Shown here: positions 11,490-23,375 of the stretch, one piece after another
Numbering within the stretch: position 1 is the first letter of the stretch
Layout: each line of letters opens with the position of its first letter
Source of the DNA: Pelargonium cotyledonis
Lineage: Eukaryota > Streptophyta > Magnoliopsida > Geraniales > Geraniaceae
Direction: 5' to 3'
Assembly (NCBI GenBank): GCA_036897625.1
Contig: JAYMTA010000655.1
Location: 1-25,612, forward strand
Length of the DNA: 25,612 bases
Program-made: the position numbers and the translations under genes
The notes under the pieces: model-generated
Database searches by the model: none
What the model was told of the DNA's origin: nothing
Seen by the model: only the letters and a program-made list of their open reading frames with translations

Positions 11490-14400
11490 ATGGGTGATAG
11501 TGATGATAGCGATGTCGAGAATGGAGTTCTTCCACAACCTGTAGTTAGAACATCCCATGAAGCCAAGCTTAGAGAATTGTTGCACAATGTTATTTCAATT
11601 GAAATTAAGTTGTGTTCAGCTGCTACCAAGGAGTTTATCAGGCTACTGAAGGGTGATTATGGCAGAGAACTGCTCCATCTGTACATACAGACATCACGTA
11701 ACTGCACGGAGCTTTTAGAGGCCTGGAAGGTTCGTCAAGGGAAACCGGGGTTGTCTTATGTGTTATCTTTGATATCTGCTATTTTGAGTCACCTGGATGG
11801 AAAATATATACCGGATGATACGAGTAGAATGGCCATTAGTAGGGTTCTTGACAAGTTTGCTCGGTTACTTATTGAAGAAAAAATGGATGATGTTAATAAG
11901 GAACTGGTTAGTAAAGAAGCAAAGAGACAAAAGGCAGCACTATCGCTAATGGCTTCAATTGTTAGGCGTGGTTCTGGCATGGCTGCTGAAGTTGCTAAAA
12001 AATTTGATTTCAAACTCCCGGCATTTTTCAAGCTTGCTGAATACAAGCGGAAGCAAACTGAGAAAAAGTTGAAGAACTCAACAAGGAAGTCATTTGTTGG
12101 GTTTGCAATGTCATTTTTGGAGGTTGGAAAACCAGGATTGTTAAGGTGGGTCCTACAACAAAAGGAAATGTATTCTGGTGTCTTTCGGGGGCTTGGAAAT
12201 GATCATGATGAGACTATTATTTATGTTTTGTCCACATTACAGGATAGGATTTTAGTTGCGGAGTCACTGGTGCCCCCTGGTCTTCGTAGTGTTCTCTTTG
12301 GGAGCGTTACTTTGGAACAATTAGTCAGCATATCCGGGAGGGATGATGGCGGGCCTGCTGCAGAAATGGCACATAGTGTTCTACTAATGGTCTGTACAGA
12401 TCCTTGCAATGGGTTGATGCCGGATTTGAAGAGACACCCAAATCCGCTAAGGGGTAATCTAAAGCGACTTTTGGATCTCATGAAGAAACTGAAAGCAACA
12501 GAGATTGGCTACCACAGAGATCTTCTTTTAGCTATTGTTAAGGGGAGACCTGCTTTTGCTTCAGCTTACATGGATGAGTTCCCTTACAGCCTTGAAGATC
12601 ATGCGTCACCTTCTTGGTCAGATCCCTGTCTAACATAGCATGCACAATAAGCTTGCACTTTGATTTATTATTTCTTTTATTCTTGTATATATGCATGTTA
12701 ACTGAAGTACTTGCAGGTTTGCTACTGTTTCTCTGGCCGCAAATTTGGTCTCTACAGTGGGCGCTGGCATTTCATTCGACTTCCTCATTTGCCACGTTCA
12801 TGATCCACCTTCATTTGATTCCCTGGATATGCAGAATATCATGAAGTGTATATGTCCTCGTCCCTTCAGTCGACTAGTAAGCAATAAGGGGTTGCTTCAC
12901 TCTGATTTGCTTGTAAAGAGCGGAACTTTGAGGCTTCTTTTGGAGGCACTTAAGTTGTTGGATGCTTTTATCGGTGCTTTCAACCATAACTCTCACTCCA
13001 ACAATAAAACAATGCAAGGTTGGGCATCTCTTAAGCAAGAAGTTCTAAATGAAGTCCGGACTTTCCTCTCTGATCCTCAAGTTTTATTGACTCAACTCTC
13101 ATCTTTAAGTAGTCAATCCAGAAGTCATGAGTTGCCAATGAAAAGAACAGCAGAATTGGAACACTCTCCTGTACACAGCAGCAGTCGTAGAAAGAAATTG
13201 AAAACAGATGTTAAGAATGACGATACTGATATTGTGATAGGCGGACTAAATGCTACCCAAGAAGTGGTTTCATCTGATAACACCAACAAAGTTGTGGGTA
13301 TGCTTGAAACGGAGGAGTTGGACAGTGGGAAGGATCATGTGAGTGTTCTTGCTGAGATTTGGGGGTTTGACCAATCTTCCGAGTCTTTTTCTACACTAGA
13401 GGATGCAGATATATACTTCCACTCCAAGTTGCTTAATGCTCTCCAAATATATCTTGTAAGTTACATCCTCTGACTAACTAATATCCTACAAAACCTAATC
13501 TATAACTATTATCTTTTAAGTTACATAATCTGAATGACTAATATCCTGTGACGGACTGACGGCTATGGATAGCTTTATCAGTTTTGCGTGTCAACCAAAA
13601 ACTAAAAATGATTGATATACTACTTGATGGTATCCCACTATGTGTTTGAATTCAGTTTCAGATAAAATATGTGACAGGCTTCTGGTTTCTTTTGTGCAGA
13701 GAACAATGCCTACCGTGTTGGAGGGATCATTTGAATTTTTTGTAAATCTGCTCGGCAATCCTTTAGCACTGCCAAGTAGTTTGCAACACTCTCTATTGTC
13801 CTTACTTACTGAGTACATTGGATGGTCTCCTAGGAGTGGGGTTCCCATTAAAAGCCCACCTTTGATGTACAAGCATCTGCACCAATTTATTAACTTGTTA
13901 ATTCTTTCACCAGTCCATGACATAAAGCATCAAGCATATGTTCTGGCACGTGCTTCTATGTTAAGTACGGGTGCATTTGACAGAAACATACATGAGATCA
14001 GTTCATGGTTCTTATTTTTACCTGGTTATAGAATAGATAAATCTTTTCTTGATAACCAAGTGTTGCAGAGCTTGGCTACAGTTCTCATTCCATTTTTATG
14101 TGAAGCCATTTCAGCAGTTGGGAATAATTTATTCAAACATTGGGATATTGTTAGATCTCATTTGTACCATTTAAAAGAGGTGAAAGGTAATTGATAGCTC
14201 AAATTCTGTATATTACGTAATCGTATCGGCATGCATCATTCTGTAAACTGCTTTGAATATTTTTGTTCTACGTATTATGTGTCATAGCTATTTGATTGGT
14301 TTGTGCAGTTCAATTTTGATGTGGAATAGGAAAGTTGTTAAATTCAGAGATTGGTACATGATCTTAGTATTCTTATGTAGTAATATGTACTTGTTTTTTT

Positions 14401-17400
14401 CTCCTCAAGAAAACACAAAGAGGTCCATGAATTCAATGACATATTTTAACTGATGGTTATTTCGTATCCTAATGCTTCTTTTTTATTTTTTATAGGTTTT
14501 TTGGCAGATGCCTCACCTAATTTTAGTCCTCTTATCATCCGTGCTCTGCAGAACTGTCTAAAGTTGCTCAATTCTGAATCTGGAGTCTTTACAGTTTCTC
14601 AGAAGACCATGATATCTGTATATGTATGCAATACATTAAAATATATTTTGCAAATTCAGGTATGCATTTTGTGTCTTAGCTTAGAATTTGTACCTGTTTC
14701 TTGATCTTGTGATAAGAGCTTTGAATTTTTATAGATGGATGCGCGATTGCCATCTGATCTGATTGAATCAATTCTGCTGCCCGAGAAACTTCTTGGTTCT
14801 GAGGATTTACCATGTGAGTGGAGGCCTTTGAAGAATTTATTGCACTTTTCCCAGAGCATATTGCATGAGCGAACTTGTATTTCTTTAAGTGATGCGAAAA
14901 CTGGGACTGCTGATAGTTCTTTTGCTGATACACTAAGTGAAGTGGAAAGATTGGTAAAGAATGAGTGTGGTTGTGAACTAGGTGAAGTAACTAAAGCCTT
15001 TTCTTCCTCAATGGTTTGCACAACACCTGCTGACATATTAAAGAATTTTCCATCAGTTGTGATCATTTCTCGGAACCTTGGAGTTCCTGTCTCAATCTTA
15101 TCATCAACATTTTCTCTTGAGCAAAGTCTGTTTGCTGGTGTATCTAAATTGTGGCCTAAAATATTTATTCCTGGTCTTGAAATGACTCTATCTATGTTTC
15201 ATTCTGATAGCAAAAGAGATGATACTTTTGGAGCGTCTCTTCATTCTTTACACGATGAAACTATTTGTGACAAGAAATTTGATGCAAGTGAAGCTGTTGA
15301 CGCATTTAGTTATTTTTTGAAGCAGACACCTTTCCATGTGCTATTTCCTGCTGTTGTAGGTATTGGCAGCCCCTGTTCATTAGAACCCTCAAAAATACAG
15401 GAGTTACTTGTAGCTAAACTATCTGAGTGGACAACTGATTGCCTCATCTCCTATCTGCGGCTTGTTCTATTTTGGATCCATCAGATACGATCATACTATA
15501 TACAATATCCTTTACTTGAACTTGAGCAGCTTTCTGCGATTTGCTTTACTCTTGTGGATCATGTCTTGGCTCAACTCTTGGGTTTGAAACCTGGCTCTGA
15601 TGGTGTGTCAAATTCTGGTGTCCTCTTGTCAGTGCAAGATGTTCAAGAAGTGGCTGAAACTATCTTCTCTCATCCTGTAGTGATCACTTCTTTGACCCGC
15701 CCTTTGAACTGTAATGAGGAATTAGCAGAAAGTACCATAGATTATAGTTTGGAGACTTTACTTAATTTATCTAGGCAGAGAGTCCATAAACTAGATCATC
15801 TTATCTTGGACATGTTGAAGACAACTTCTGGCTACTTGTCTTCATGGAGCGGTCAGCATAATAAACCCAATGTGGAAGATATTGGTAACAAACAACTGAA
15901 GCCTTTTAATGCTCTGGTACAAAGGCTTTTTGCAGAACTTAGGGGCAGGTTCGTTTTGTGTGGTGAAGTTAAAGATTTGATGGCCATTCTTCCAACATTT
16001 TATGCTGTTCACGCTTTGGTTCGTTTTATATCCCCATTTGAGCTTCTCAAATTGGTGAACTGGATGATTCGTACAGTTGATGTGAATGACTTGGCAGTTT
16101 GGAGGTCATGCAAGATCTCAGCTCTTTCTATTGGATTTTTTATTGCAGGTGGCGCTTTCAGAGTTCTATCCGGTTATATGCAGCAGCAACTTACAGAAAG
16201 ACTATCGTTCAATATGTTTGGGGGAATGGACCATAGCTTTTTTAGCAGTGAGATTATTGAGGAAGTATATGTTGAGGTCTTTAAGTTTGCCACTTCTTTA
16301 GAACTAGATTCAGCATATGAATGTTTGCTGGAAGCTGTTAATGCTGTTTACAGACAGAAGTGTGTTCCACATCATGATATTCATCCCTTAAGTTTGGTAA
16401 TGTTGAGGGTTGTATCGAGCACTCCTTTAGAAATACTTTCGCATTGCATTCACAAGACAAGCGTTGCTAAGGCCAAACTACTGTCTCTTCTTACTGAGGT
16501 GAGCTCCTTGCATTTATCAGTCTCCGGGCACTTACTTTTAAGTAGTATGAAGAAAAGTTTACGGCCACAGGGTGACTTTGTGGAAGAGATGTGTAGCCAT
16601 GGTTCTTCAGATGAGGACTTCATGATGCTTCTGCCTGCTGCCCTGTCATACTTGAACTCGATATTCATGAAATTTGGCAGACAGTATTACGAGCAAGTTA
16701 GAGAAATACCTTCTTTTTATTCAAGCATTCTCTTAAAAGGTTTTGCTCATTGGAGGAGCTTTGTGTCTGAAGATAAATTTCAGGAAGAGTACGGTGAAAT
16801 ATTGCCACTATCTGGTGAAGAACTTCTGAACCTCTTCCATGATAGTCTTCTTGGAAAATCTATTCGTATGTTGCAGTATCACTTCTACTTTAGTGGAGAT
16901 TCAATGAAAAAGAAGCGATTAAAGCTATTCAATTCTATTATCCCATGTTCTGTCACATCTGCTGGGCTGCTAGACTGTGATATAAGTGAAGTGGATTCTT
17001 ATTCCCTTAGTCAGTCATTGAACTTAATCAATAGGGTTGTTGCAAAGGTATCACTCTGTCGGATATTGTTATTTCCAGAAGATAGTCAATTTCACTATCT
17101 GTCAAGTGAACCAGATCAGAAACTTAAGGAGCTTTCTGTAGAAAATGGATCTAACAAGGAGGCATCATCTAGAATGTCTTTTGTAAATCTTTTGGTAACT
17201 ACTTGGCACAATATAGTAAAGAAGTATCTTTTAAACCCTGATAGTTACCGGAAGGAAAAGTCCACAAGTTCTTTGTCATTGTACAAATATTTGGAAACCT
17301 ACATAATGAAAAGTATTTTTGGTATAGTCTTGCAGATGCACGATAATCTCATTGAATTGCAATCCATTCCCTTTCTTGAACAGTTGATGAGGTTATCCCT

Positions 17401-20400
17401 TCTCTACAGGTTTGAGGATCCTATGACCCTGAAAATGCTCCAAAGAATACTAATTTTACTGTCTGATGGTAAGTTTTCACGCATTCCTTATCTTCAGCTG
17501 CAGCTTGCCCACTCTCAGTTTGCCCCTACCATTCTTTCTATCTCAAAATCAAGTGGTGGTTGTCAGATTGGTGCATTTTTGAGACCTATGTCCAGCATAT
17601 TAAGATCACTTATTATCCCTTGTCCAATTGAAAGTGCTATCGATAGCGTGAACAATCTGGAAATAACTGAGTCGTTCAAAAAACAGTTGGAAGTTATTAA
17701 GTTGCTCAGAATACTCTTTCAATTCAAGGCCCAGTCTGTTTTTGATTCTGAAGAAGATGTTGGCATAAATTCTAAAGAACTGCTTGCCTTGCTTTTGTCT
17801 TCATATGGTGCCACACTTCGTGAAATTGACTTGGAGATATACAATTTGATGCATGAGATTGAGTCTATTGATGGATCAGACTCTGAAAAGCTGGCTGAAA
17901 TGGATTACCTGTGGGGAGATGCTGCTTTAAAAATTCGTGAAGTGCGGGCTCTGGAGAAGGTTAGTTCTTCTAATGTTGGGATTGATACTGAAGCAATTGA
18001 AGAACGTCGAAGAAGTCAATTTAGAGAAAACCTTCCTGTAGACCCCAAAATATGTGCATCAACGGTGCTAAATTTTCCATATGATAGAACCACCAAGATT
18101 GCACAATCATTACACAACAAGCTTGAATCAGATAATATTATGGACATTTCAGAGGTATATATATACATCCCGTATAATACATTGATTTGTTTTCAGGGAA
18201 CTGTAGTTGAACTGTGTCTGCCTTTTTTCATTATTTCATTGAATTTTATACAGGTGCATCCTTGTGATGTCGGAAATATGCAACGATATGACCCTGTTTT
18301 CATATTGCGGTTCTCGATTCATTGTCTCTCAGTTGGTTATATTGAACCAGTTGAGTTTGCTGGCTTAGGCTTGCTTGCGGTTGCGTTCATTAGTTTGTCT
18401 TCACCTGATGAAGGGATAAGAAAGTTGAGCTATGAATGTCTTGGGAGATTTAAGAACACTTTGGAGGTAATGCTGTCTTCCATCATTGTTTGTGTTCCAT
18501 GTCTATTTTAATTTTTGTGAAGGTCTATTCATTGTTTTCATAAAGTATTACTCACTGTTGTTATTATGTCCTGTGGATGCGTAAAGTATGTTAACTAAGA
18601 AGCTAAACATGTTCTTCATGTGGATCATTTTTCTTAATCAGATCCCACATTTCATGAATCTCAAATATCGTTTGAAATTGTGAGTATGAATTTCTGGTGG
18701 TTCTCTGGACACAGATATGTGCAGGAAATTGGTACCTGTTCTGCATTAGCCAAGCATTTGGCACTCCTGGTTATTATTTTAAAATGCTATCTCTTTCTGG
18801 TGAATAATATGCGTTTCCTTAATTGTATAATTGGGTTGGATTTGATTGTTGATATAAATATATATAACAGAAGTGCCGAAAGAGAAAGGACGTTCTGCAA
18901 CTTCGCCTTCTATTGGCATATGTGCAAAATGGTATAGAGGAGGCGTGGCAGAGAATTCCTTCTGTTGCTGCTCTTTTTGCTGCAGAAACCTCTTTCATTT
19001 TGTTGGATCCTTCAAATGATCATTATGCCACCTTAAGTAAGCTTTTGATGCACTCTTCCAGGATGAATACAAAGGTATATGTCTGCCATCACATTCGCAT
19101 TCAACAAGACAACAACTTTGCTCTTACTATTTGGTCAATAATTGTCTCTCTTATTATTGGTTTGATTCTGTTTGTGCAGTGTGTCCCATTTTTTGATAAC
19201 TTCTTCTCCAGTAGCTCAGTTAATTTCAAATCAGAAAGGTTATGGATGCTTCGCTTGTTATTTGCGGGGCTGAACCTGGACGATGATGCACACATATACA
19301 TAAGAAACTCCATTTTAGAGATTCTATTGAGTTTTTATGTTTCCCCTCTCTCAGACAATGAGTCAAACAAACTTATTCTTCAGGTACTTTATAAGCTTAT
19401 TATGATCATATTAGTTTTTCTAATATTGCTGTAACTTTTGGGAACTTTGTAAGATATCTAGTACATGGCTGTATATTTAGCCTAGTGTGAGGACAAGACT
19501 AGAAAATGCATTGTTTTTGCCAAACAAATCTTGTATTGCCCTAGGGCCTAGGCTCATTACAGGCTTGTGGTTTCATCCAAAAAGTTGAGACATTGGCTCT
19601 AGAAAAGGAAAAGAAAAACTTTAGAAAATTTGAAGGGAAGAAAATTGTTGGATTCTTTCCTTTTGTACTATATGTTGTACTTTAGAAAAAGAAAATCATT
19701 GTTGTACGTTATTGATGGCTACTGTTGGAAACTACTTTTAATGGAAGTGTACACAAGGTTGGTCAAGTTGATATATGGGCAAAATAGTACTTGTGATTGC
19801 GTTTGCTGCAATGCAATTGGCCTAACCTACTTCAGCTTAACCTGAAGTTCCATTTACTGGGCTAAAGAATAGAGCCTGCCTTCTCCGTTTCCCAGGCCTT
19901 CTGGACAATAAGGCTGTTCTGGTTGAACCATTAGACACCCACTTGTCAGTTTTTTTCTTCATGATTCCTTGAATGCTTTTCCAATTCAAGGTTTGACGCT
20001 TATTTTAAACTTAACTAGCTTCTTTCTTTAGGATCCCGAAGTTCAAAATGCTTGTTCAATTGGTTCAATTAAGAATAATCCTAATCTCATTCTTTCCTGC
20101 TTGGGCTAGAATAAATAAGTTTATCAAGCAGGGGCGGTAACTCGTAAACATTTTTATTTACTTGCAGATTGTGAGGAAATCAGTTAAATTGCAGAAAATG
20201 ACTCGCTATTTAGTTGAACAGTGCGGCCTGTTTTCTTGGTTATCTACTGTTTTCTCAGCCTTCAGTGGGAGTATATCTAGTGGTGAAAAGAGCTTTGCCT
20301 TGACTCAAATAATTGTGGTATTACAGGTAATTGATTCAACTTTGTTTTACAACGAACTGGTCTGTGTTTATCTCTTCCTTGCATTTTAGTTTATTATTTT

Positions 20401-22151
20401 TGTTCTTGCTGTGATACTTTTGATTGTATAATTTGGTTGCACTTATTATAATTTTTTTTACATGCTAATCTTTTTGTGTTTGGGTGTAGGTTGTCAATGA
20501 TGTTATTTTGTCCAGAAACATTACTGAGTGGTTACAGAAATATGCTCTTGAGCAGCTCATGGAACTTTCTTCTCAACTTCACAAATTCTTGATTGGTAGT
20601 GCCAAGTCATTTAAGGGAAATGTTATGGTGGTTAGATTAATTCTAGAAGTATTGATATCAGTGTTGAAGATATCTCATAAAAGGAAAATGTACCAGCCAC
20701 ATCTAACTCTATCAGTTGACGGTCTATATCAACTTTATGAAGCAGTTAATGTATATGATGATGCAAAATCTAGCTGTATAGCGGATTTTGGACTCAAAAC
20801 CATTCTTATGAGCTCACCTTCAGAATCAATATTTGACATGGTATGTCTCTTTGGAACTGTTATGTACACCTGGGCTCTCGAACATATATATTTTTTTGTT
20901 TCTACCATATGCTTGCGTATTGAACTATGCACCTGTTGTGTTTTATAGAACCCAGAAAAGCTTTCAAGTTTTATTTTGTGGGCAATTGCTACTGCTTTAA
21001 AGTCAGACTCTGCTCAGATGCTTCAGCACAAAGAATCATCTCTCCATCTCAAAGTTATCTTAGAGGAGGAGCTGTGTGAGGATTTTTTGGTATCCAAACT
21101 TTTACGTTGGCTAACTGCTTCTGTAATTCTCCGGAAGTTTTCATGGAAATCTAATGATATGGACCCCAACATATCCAAAAGAAAAACTCTGCAGTCTCTG
21201 TTGGAACATATAAGAAACACGCACGGAGAGAGGAGCAAAAACAGATTTGGTAGTGAAGAGGTAGTAGCTGCTGCAATTTTCTATCTTCAACAGGCTCTTG
21301 GCATGAGTTGTGGAGTGCTCCGGTCGGCTGTATCTGCACTTTGTCTCCTACTTTGTGATTCCCCCAAACTGCCAGGTACTTTACATACAGAATGTTTTCA
21401 GTAGTACATGCATGCCAGTAGGCAGTAGATGTAAAGTTGAAAAGGTGATATGTGATGATATCTCCATGTGGGCACGTGTCGAGCACACCAATAAAAGAAA
21501 AATGTGAGCCTCAAACGTGAGAGAGTTAAAGTGGGTGATGTAAGTCACATTGGATAAATAAATATGAAAAAAATGAGCTACATATAATGGTGCAAATGAA
21601 ACCCGAACAAGATTGATCTTTTAATAATGGAAGCTCAAGCCAAGCCCAAATTTGAAATTTAACAATAATTGAAAGTATACTTTGCGTGAGTTTTGATGGT
21701 ATTTGAACTTTTGTGTGTAGAGTCCCAAATTTGAAATTTAACAATGATTTAAAGTATTCATTGAGCAAGTTTTGATGGTATTTGAACTTGTGTGTAGAGT
21801 TGAGTTGTGATGGAAATCTAGTGGCATCACTTTGTTCAAACATAGAGCTTCCAGCTGAAGCCAATCCTGCTTGGAGATGGTAAACTGTCCAGACTGTCTC
21901 CTTTAATCTTTTTCCCATCTATATCATTCTTTTATCTGATGCGTGCTATTCACAGGTCTTTCTATCAGCCATGGAAGGATCTTTCGTCATTGGACAAAAC
22001 CGATTCACAGAAGATGGATGAATTTCATGCTTGTCAAACTCTTTCGGTTATTATATCAGATTTGCTAAGAAGTAATAGGACATTAAATTTCACAGTATTA
22101 ACTTCTCAGGATGTGGAAAGGTATAATTTGTGTAAAACAAGTACTGAATAG
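11490..22151 (+). CDS. URB1: URB1/Npa1 nucleolar pre-60S assembly protein
   Basis: Large alpha-helical nucleolar scaffold needed for early 60S pre-ribosome assembly and 27S pre-rRNA processing. Coding exons: 11490-12616, 12717-13455, 13700-14186, 14496-14659, 14735-18154, 18254-18466, 18871-19074, 19180-19383, 20168-20326, 20490-20840, 20949-21375, 21798-21879 and 21956-22151. All joints are GT-AG and in frame, giving about 2590 residues, near the plant family size. The N-terminal Npa1 domain is about residues 60-380. A basic RRKKLK signal lies near 535. QFRENLPVDPKICA is near 1930, and the C-terminal NopRA1 domain (RYDPVF...NGIEEAWQRIPS...LDDDAHIYIRNSILE) spans about 1985-2190. The ATG follows a 5'-UTR acceptor. 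The first donor (GTCAGA) is weak but required. The extreme C-terminus is uncertain: a donor at 22121 could join short final exons at 22202-22214 or 22282-22321. All other joins look intact. Confidence 0.93.
13451..13547 (+). repeat. Direct duplication spanning the URB1 intron 2 donor
   Basis: Two 37-nt copies, 13451-13487 and 13511-13547, align without gaps and differ at five positions. The first includes the real splice donor (GTAAGT from 13456). In the second the G of GT is T (atcttttaag), so that donor is dead. Confidence 0.8.
19384..20167 (+). other. URB1 intron 8 (784 nt)
   Basis: The longest URB1 intron. It starts GTACTT after the exon ending ...LILQ and ends cttgcag before IVRKSV. Apart from short purine-rich stretches (about 19590-19700) and a ccctagggcctagg patch near 19538, I see no gene or defined repeat in it. 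Confidence 0.75.
21420..21640. mobile_element. Probable LTR-type repeat relic in URB1 intron 11
   Basis: The text gggcacgtgtcgagcacacc followed by aataaaagaaaaatgtgagcc, tcaaacgtgagag, gtgggtgatgtaagtcacattgg and aataatggaagctcaagcc resembles a class of dispersed plant repeats with LTR-like ends. No coding part is present. The classification comes from remembered repeat style and needs a repeat-library search. Confidence 0.35.
21645..21800 (+). repeat. Tandem duplication carrying the URB1 intron 11 acceptor
   Basis: Copy 1 at 21645-21723 (79 nt) and copy 2 at 21724-21800 (77 nt) both begin cccaaatttgaaatttaaca and end in tgtgtgtagagt. The real exon 12 starts at 21798 after the second gtgtgtag. 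The same acceptor in copy 1 (AG at 21719-21720) would lead straight to an in-frame TGA. Confidence 0.85.
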
Positions 22152-22321
22152 TTACTAGAACTAAGTTTTACCAATTTTCTTTGTATTTTTTCTTTCCCAA
22201 GTGAAGAAATCTGATTGTGTGATTGCTGTGTAATGGCAAGCCAATTTTGATATATTAAAGATGCGTATCATTTTTTGTCAGCTCCTTTGTATTTTGTGTG
22301 TGGAATAATGACAAAAACTAA

Positions 22322-22905
22322 TAGCATTCTCTTGTGCCTTTTCCAATGTTGATGATAAAAACTAAATGTATGAATACACAATAGTTGGGACATATAGCGT
22401 TATTCTTAAAAAAATTACAAAAGTATGAATACAAATATCTTTTTATGTCTTGTAAAAAAAATTGAATGCATCAAATGGGTCATTTTGTATACTCTCATTA
22501 CCTAAATGAGTAAATGACTACTTGTTTATATTTTAATAAAAATTAAAGAGATGTAAATTAGTGTGATATATTCACAATTATTTTATAATTTTTTATTATT
22601 AATATATATGATCTAGTTCAGGAAAACAAATCAATCATTTTGAGCATGTTTTGTTGGATAACAATAACAACACATTTGAAAGGTTTTAAGATATGATAGT
22701 TTTCACAAGTTTCAACTTTGAGGGGAATTATTGTCCACTATATTGCTTTTAATCAAGGCAATAAATGCTAATATGAGAGAAAATGTGTAAAAGTACAGCT
22801 TAGCATTGGAAAAAATAGAATTACATAAACTAATATAAAAATTAATTAATTAAAAGAGAGAATATTTAAGTAACAAATAAGGCATTGATGAAAATTTAAA
22901 AGAAA
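22322..22905. other. AT-rich spacer downstream of URB1
   Basis: Presumed URB1 3' UTR and intergenic DNA. It is very AT-rich with no recognisable gene, exon or defined repeat on either strand. Confidence 0.55.
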
Positions 22906-22910
22906 AGAAA

Positions 22911-22964
22911 AGGGCCCGACCGGGTTCGAACCGGTGACCTCTTGATCTGCAGTCACATGCTCTA
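22911..22964 (-). tRNA. trnC-GCA: tRNA-Cys(GCA) 3' portion, D-arm disrupted (probable pseudogene)
   Basis: The minus strand carries, in order, AGAGCATG, the anticodon arm with loop CTGCAGA (anticodon GCA), the variable region, a perfect T-arm (ACCGG, loop TTCGAAC, CCGGT), the 3' acceptor strand CGGGCCC and discriminator T. T-rich DNA follows, as for a Pol III terminator. It matches plant nuclear, not chloroplast, tRNA-Cys. Immediately 5', the D-loop and acceptor 5' strand are missing. A possible displaced 5' piece (GGGCCC then TAGCT) lies at 23033-23023, 58 nt away. The anticodon stem also has one mismatch (28:42). Likely non-functional. Confidence 0.75.
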
Positions 22965-23157
22965 TGGATAATTGTTCATTAAACATAAAATGATTTTGAC
23001 AGAAAAGCCCATTAGTAAGTGAAGCTAGGGCCCAATATGGTAGCATTTGTTCCTTGACCTTAATTAGAGCAACAACGTATATATATATATTTCATTTATA
23101 ACCCCAACAGCTCTATATTGAAAAAGAAGAGGAAGAAGAAATAATTTATAGTCAATC

Positions 23158-23270
23158 TGTCCCAAAATGAGTGTTTTGTTTTATTTTTTTTGCAAAAATT
23201 AAGAATTATAAGATAATTTAGTGTGTTCCCAATATAACACTCACTTTCTCCACCTACATCCCATGTGCAT
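23158..23270. mobile_element. Stowaway-like MITE fragment
   Basis: tgtcccaaaatgagtgt at 23158-23174 resembles the conserved end of plant Stowaway MITEs, and a 16/17 match recurs at 25451-25467. The following bases (gcaaaaattaag) are also shared. The opposite end is unclear; ttcccaatataacactca near 23226-23243 is a rough inverted match. Confidence 0.4.
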
Positions 23271-23375
23271 TACATGTACAGATTTGCCCATGTGCATAAG
23301 TGATAAGTATAATATAAAAAAAATACTAATATAATAACATAAAAATAGAACAAGACACTTATGAGTATTATCTTA

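Noticed and set aside
14676-15066. Minus-strand frames opposite URB1 exon 5
   Set aside because: Antisense to a long conserved coding exon; no motif.
19101-19313. 70-codon minus-strand frame
   Set aside because: Crosses URB1 intron 7 and exon 8 on the antisense strand; shadow only.
22911-22964. Chloroplast trnC insertion
   Set aside because: The arms match the plant nuclear tRNA-Cys pattern (ACCGG T-stem, GGGCCC acceptor), not the plastid gene.
22846-23046. 66-codon minus-strand frame containing EVTGSNPVG
   Set aside because: This peptide is what a tRNA T-arm looks like when translated; the DNA is the tRNA-Cys fragment.
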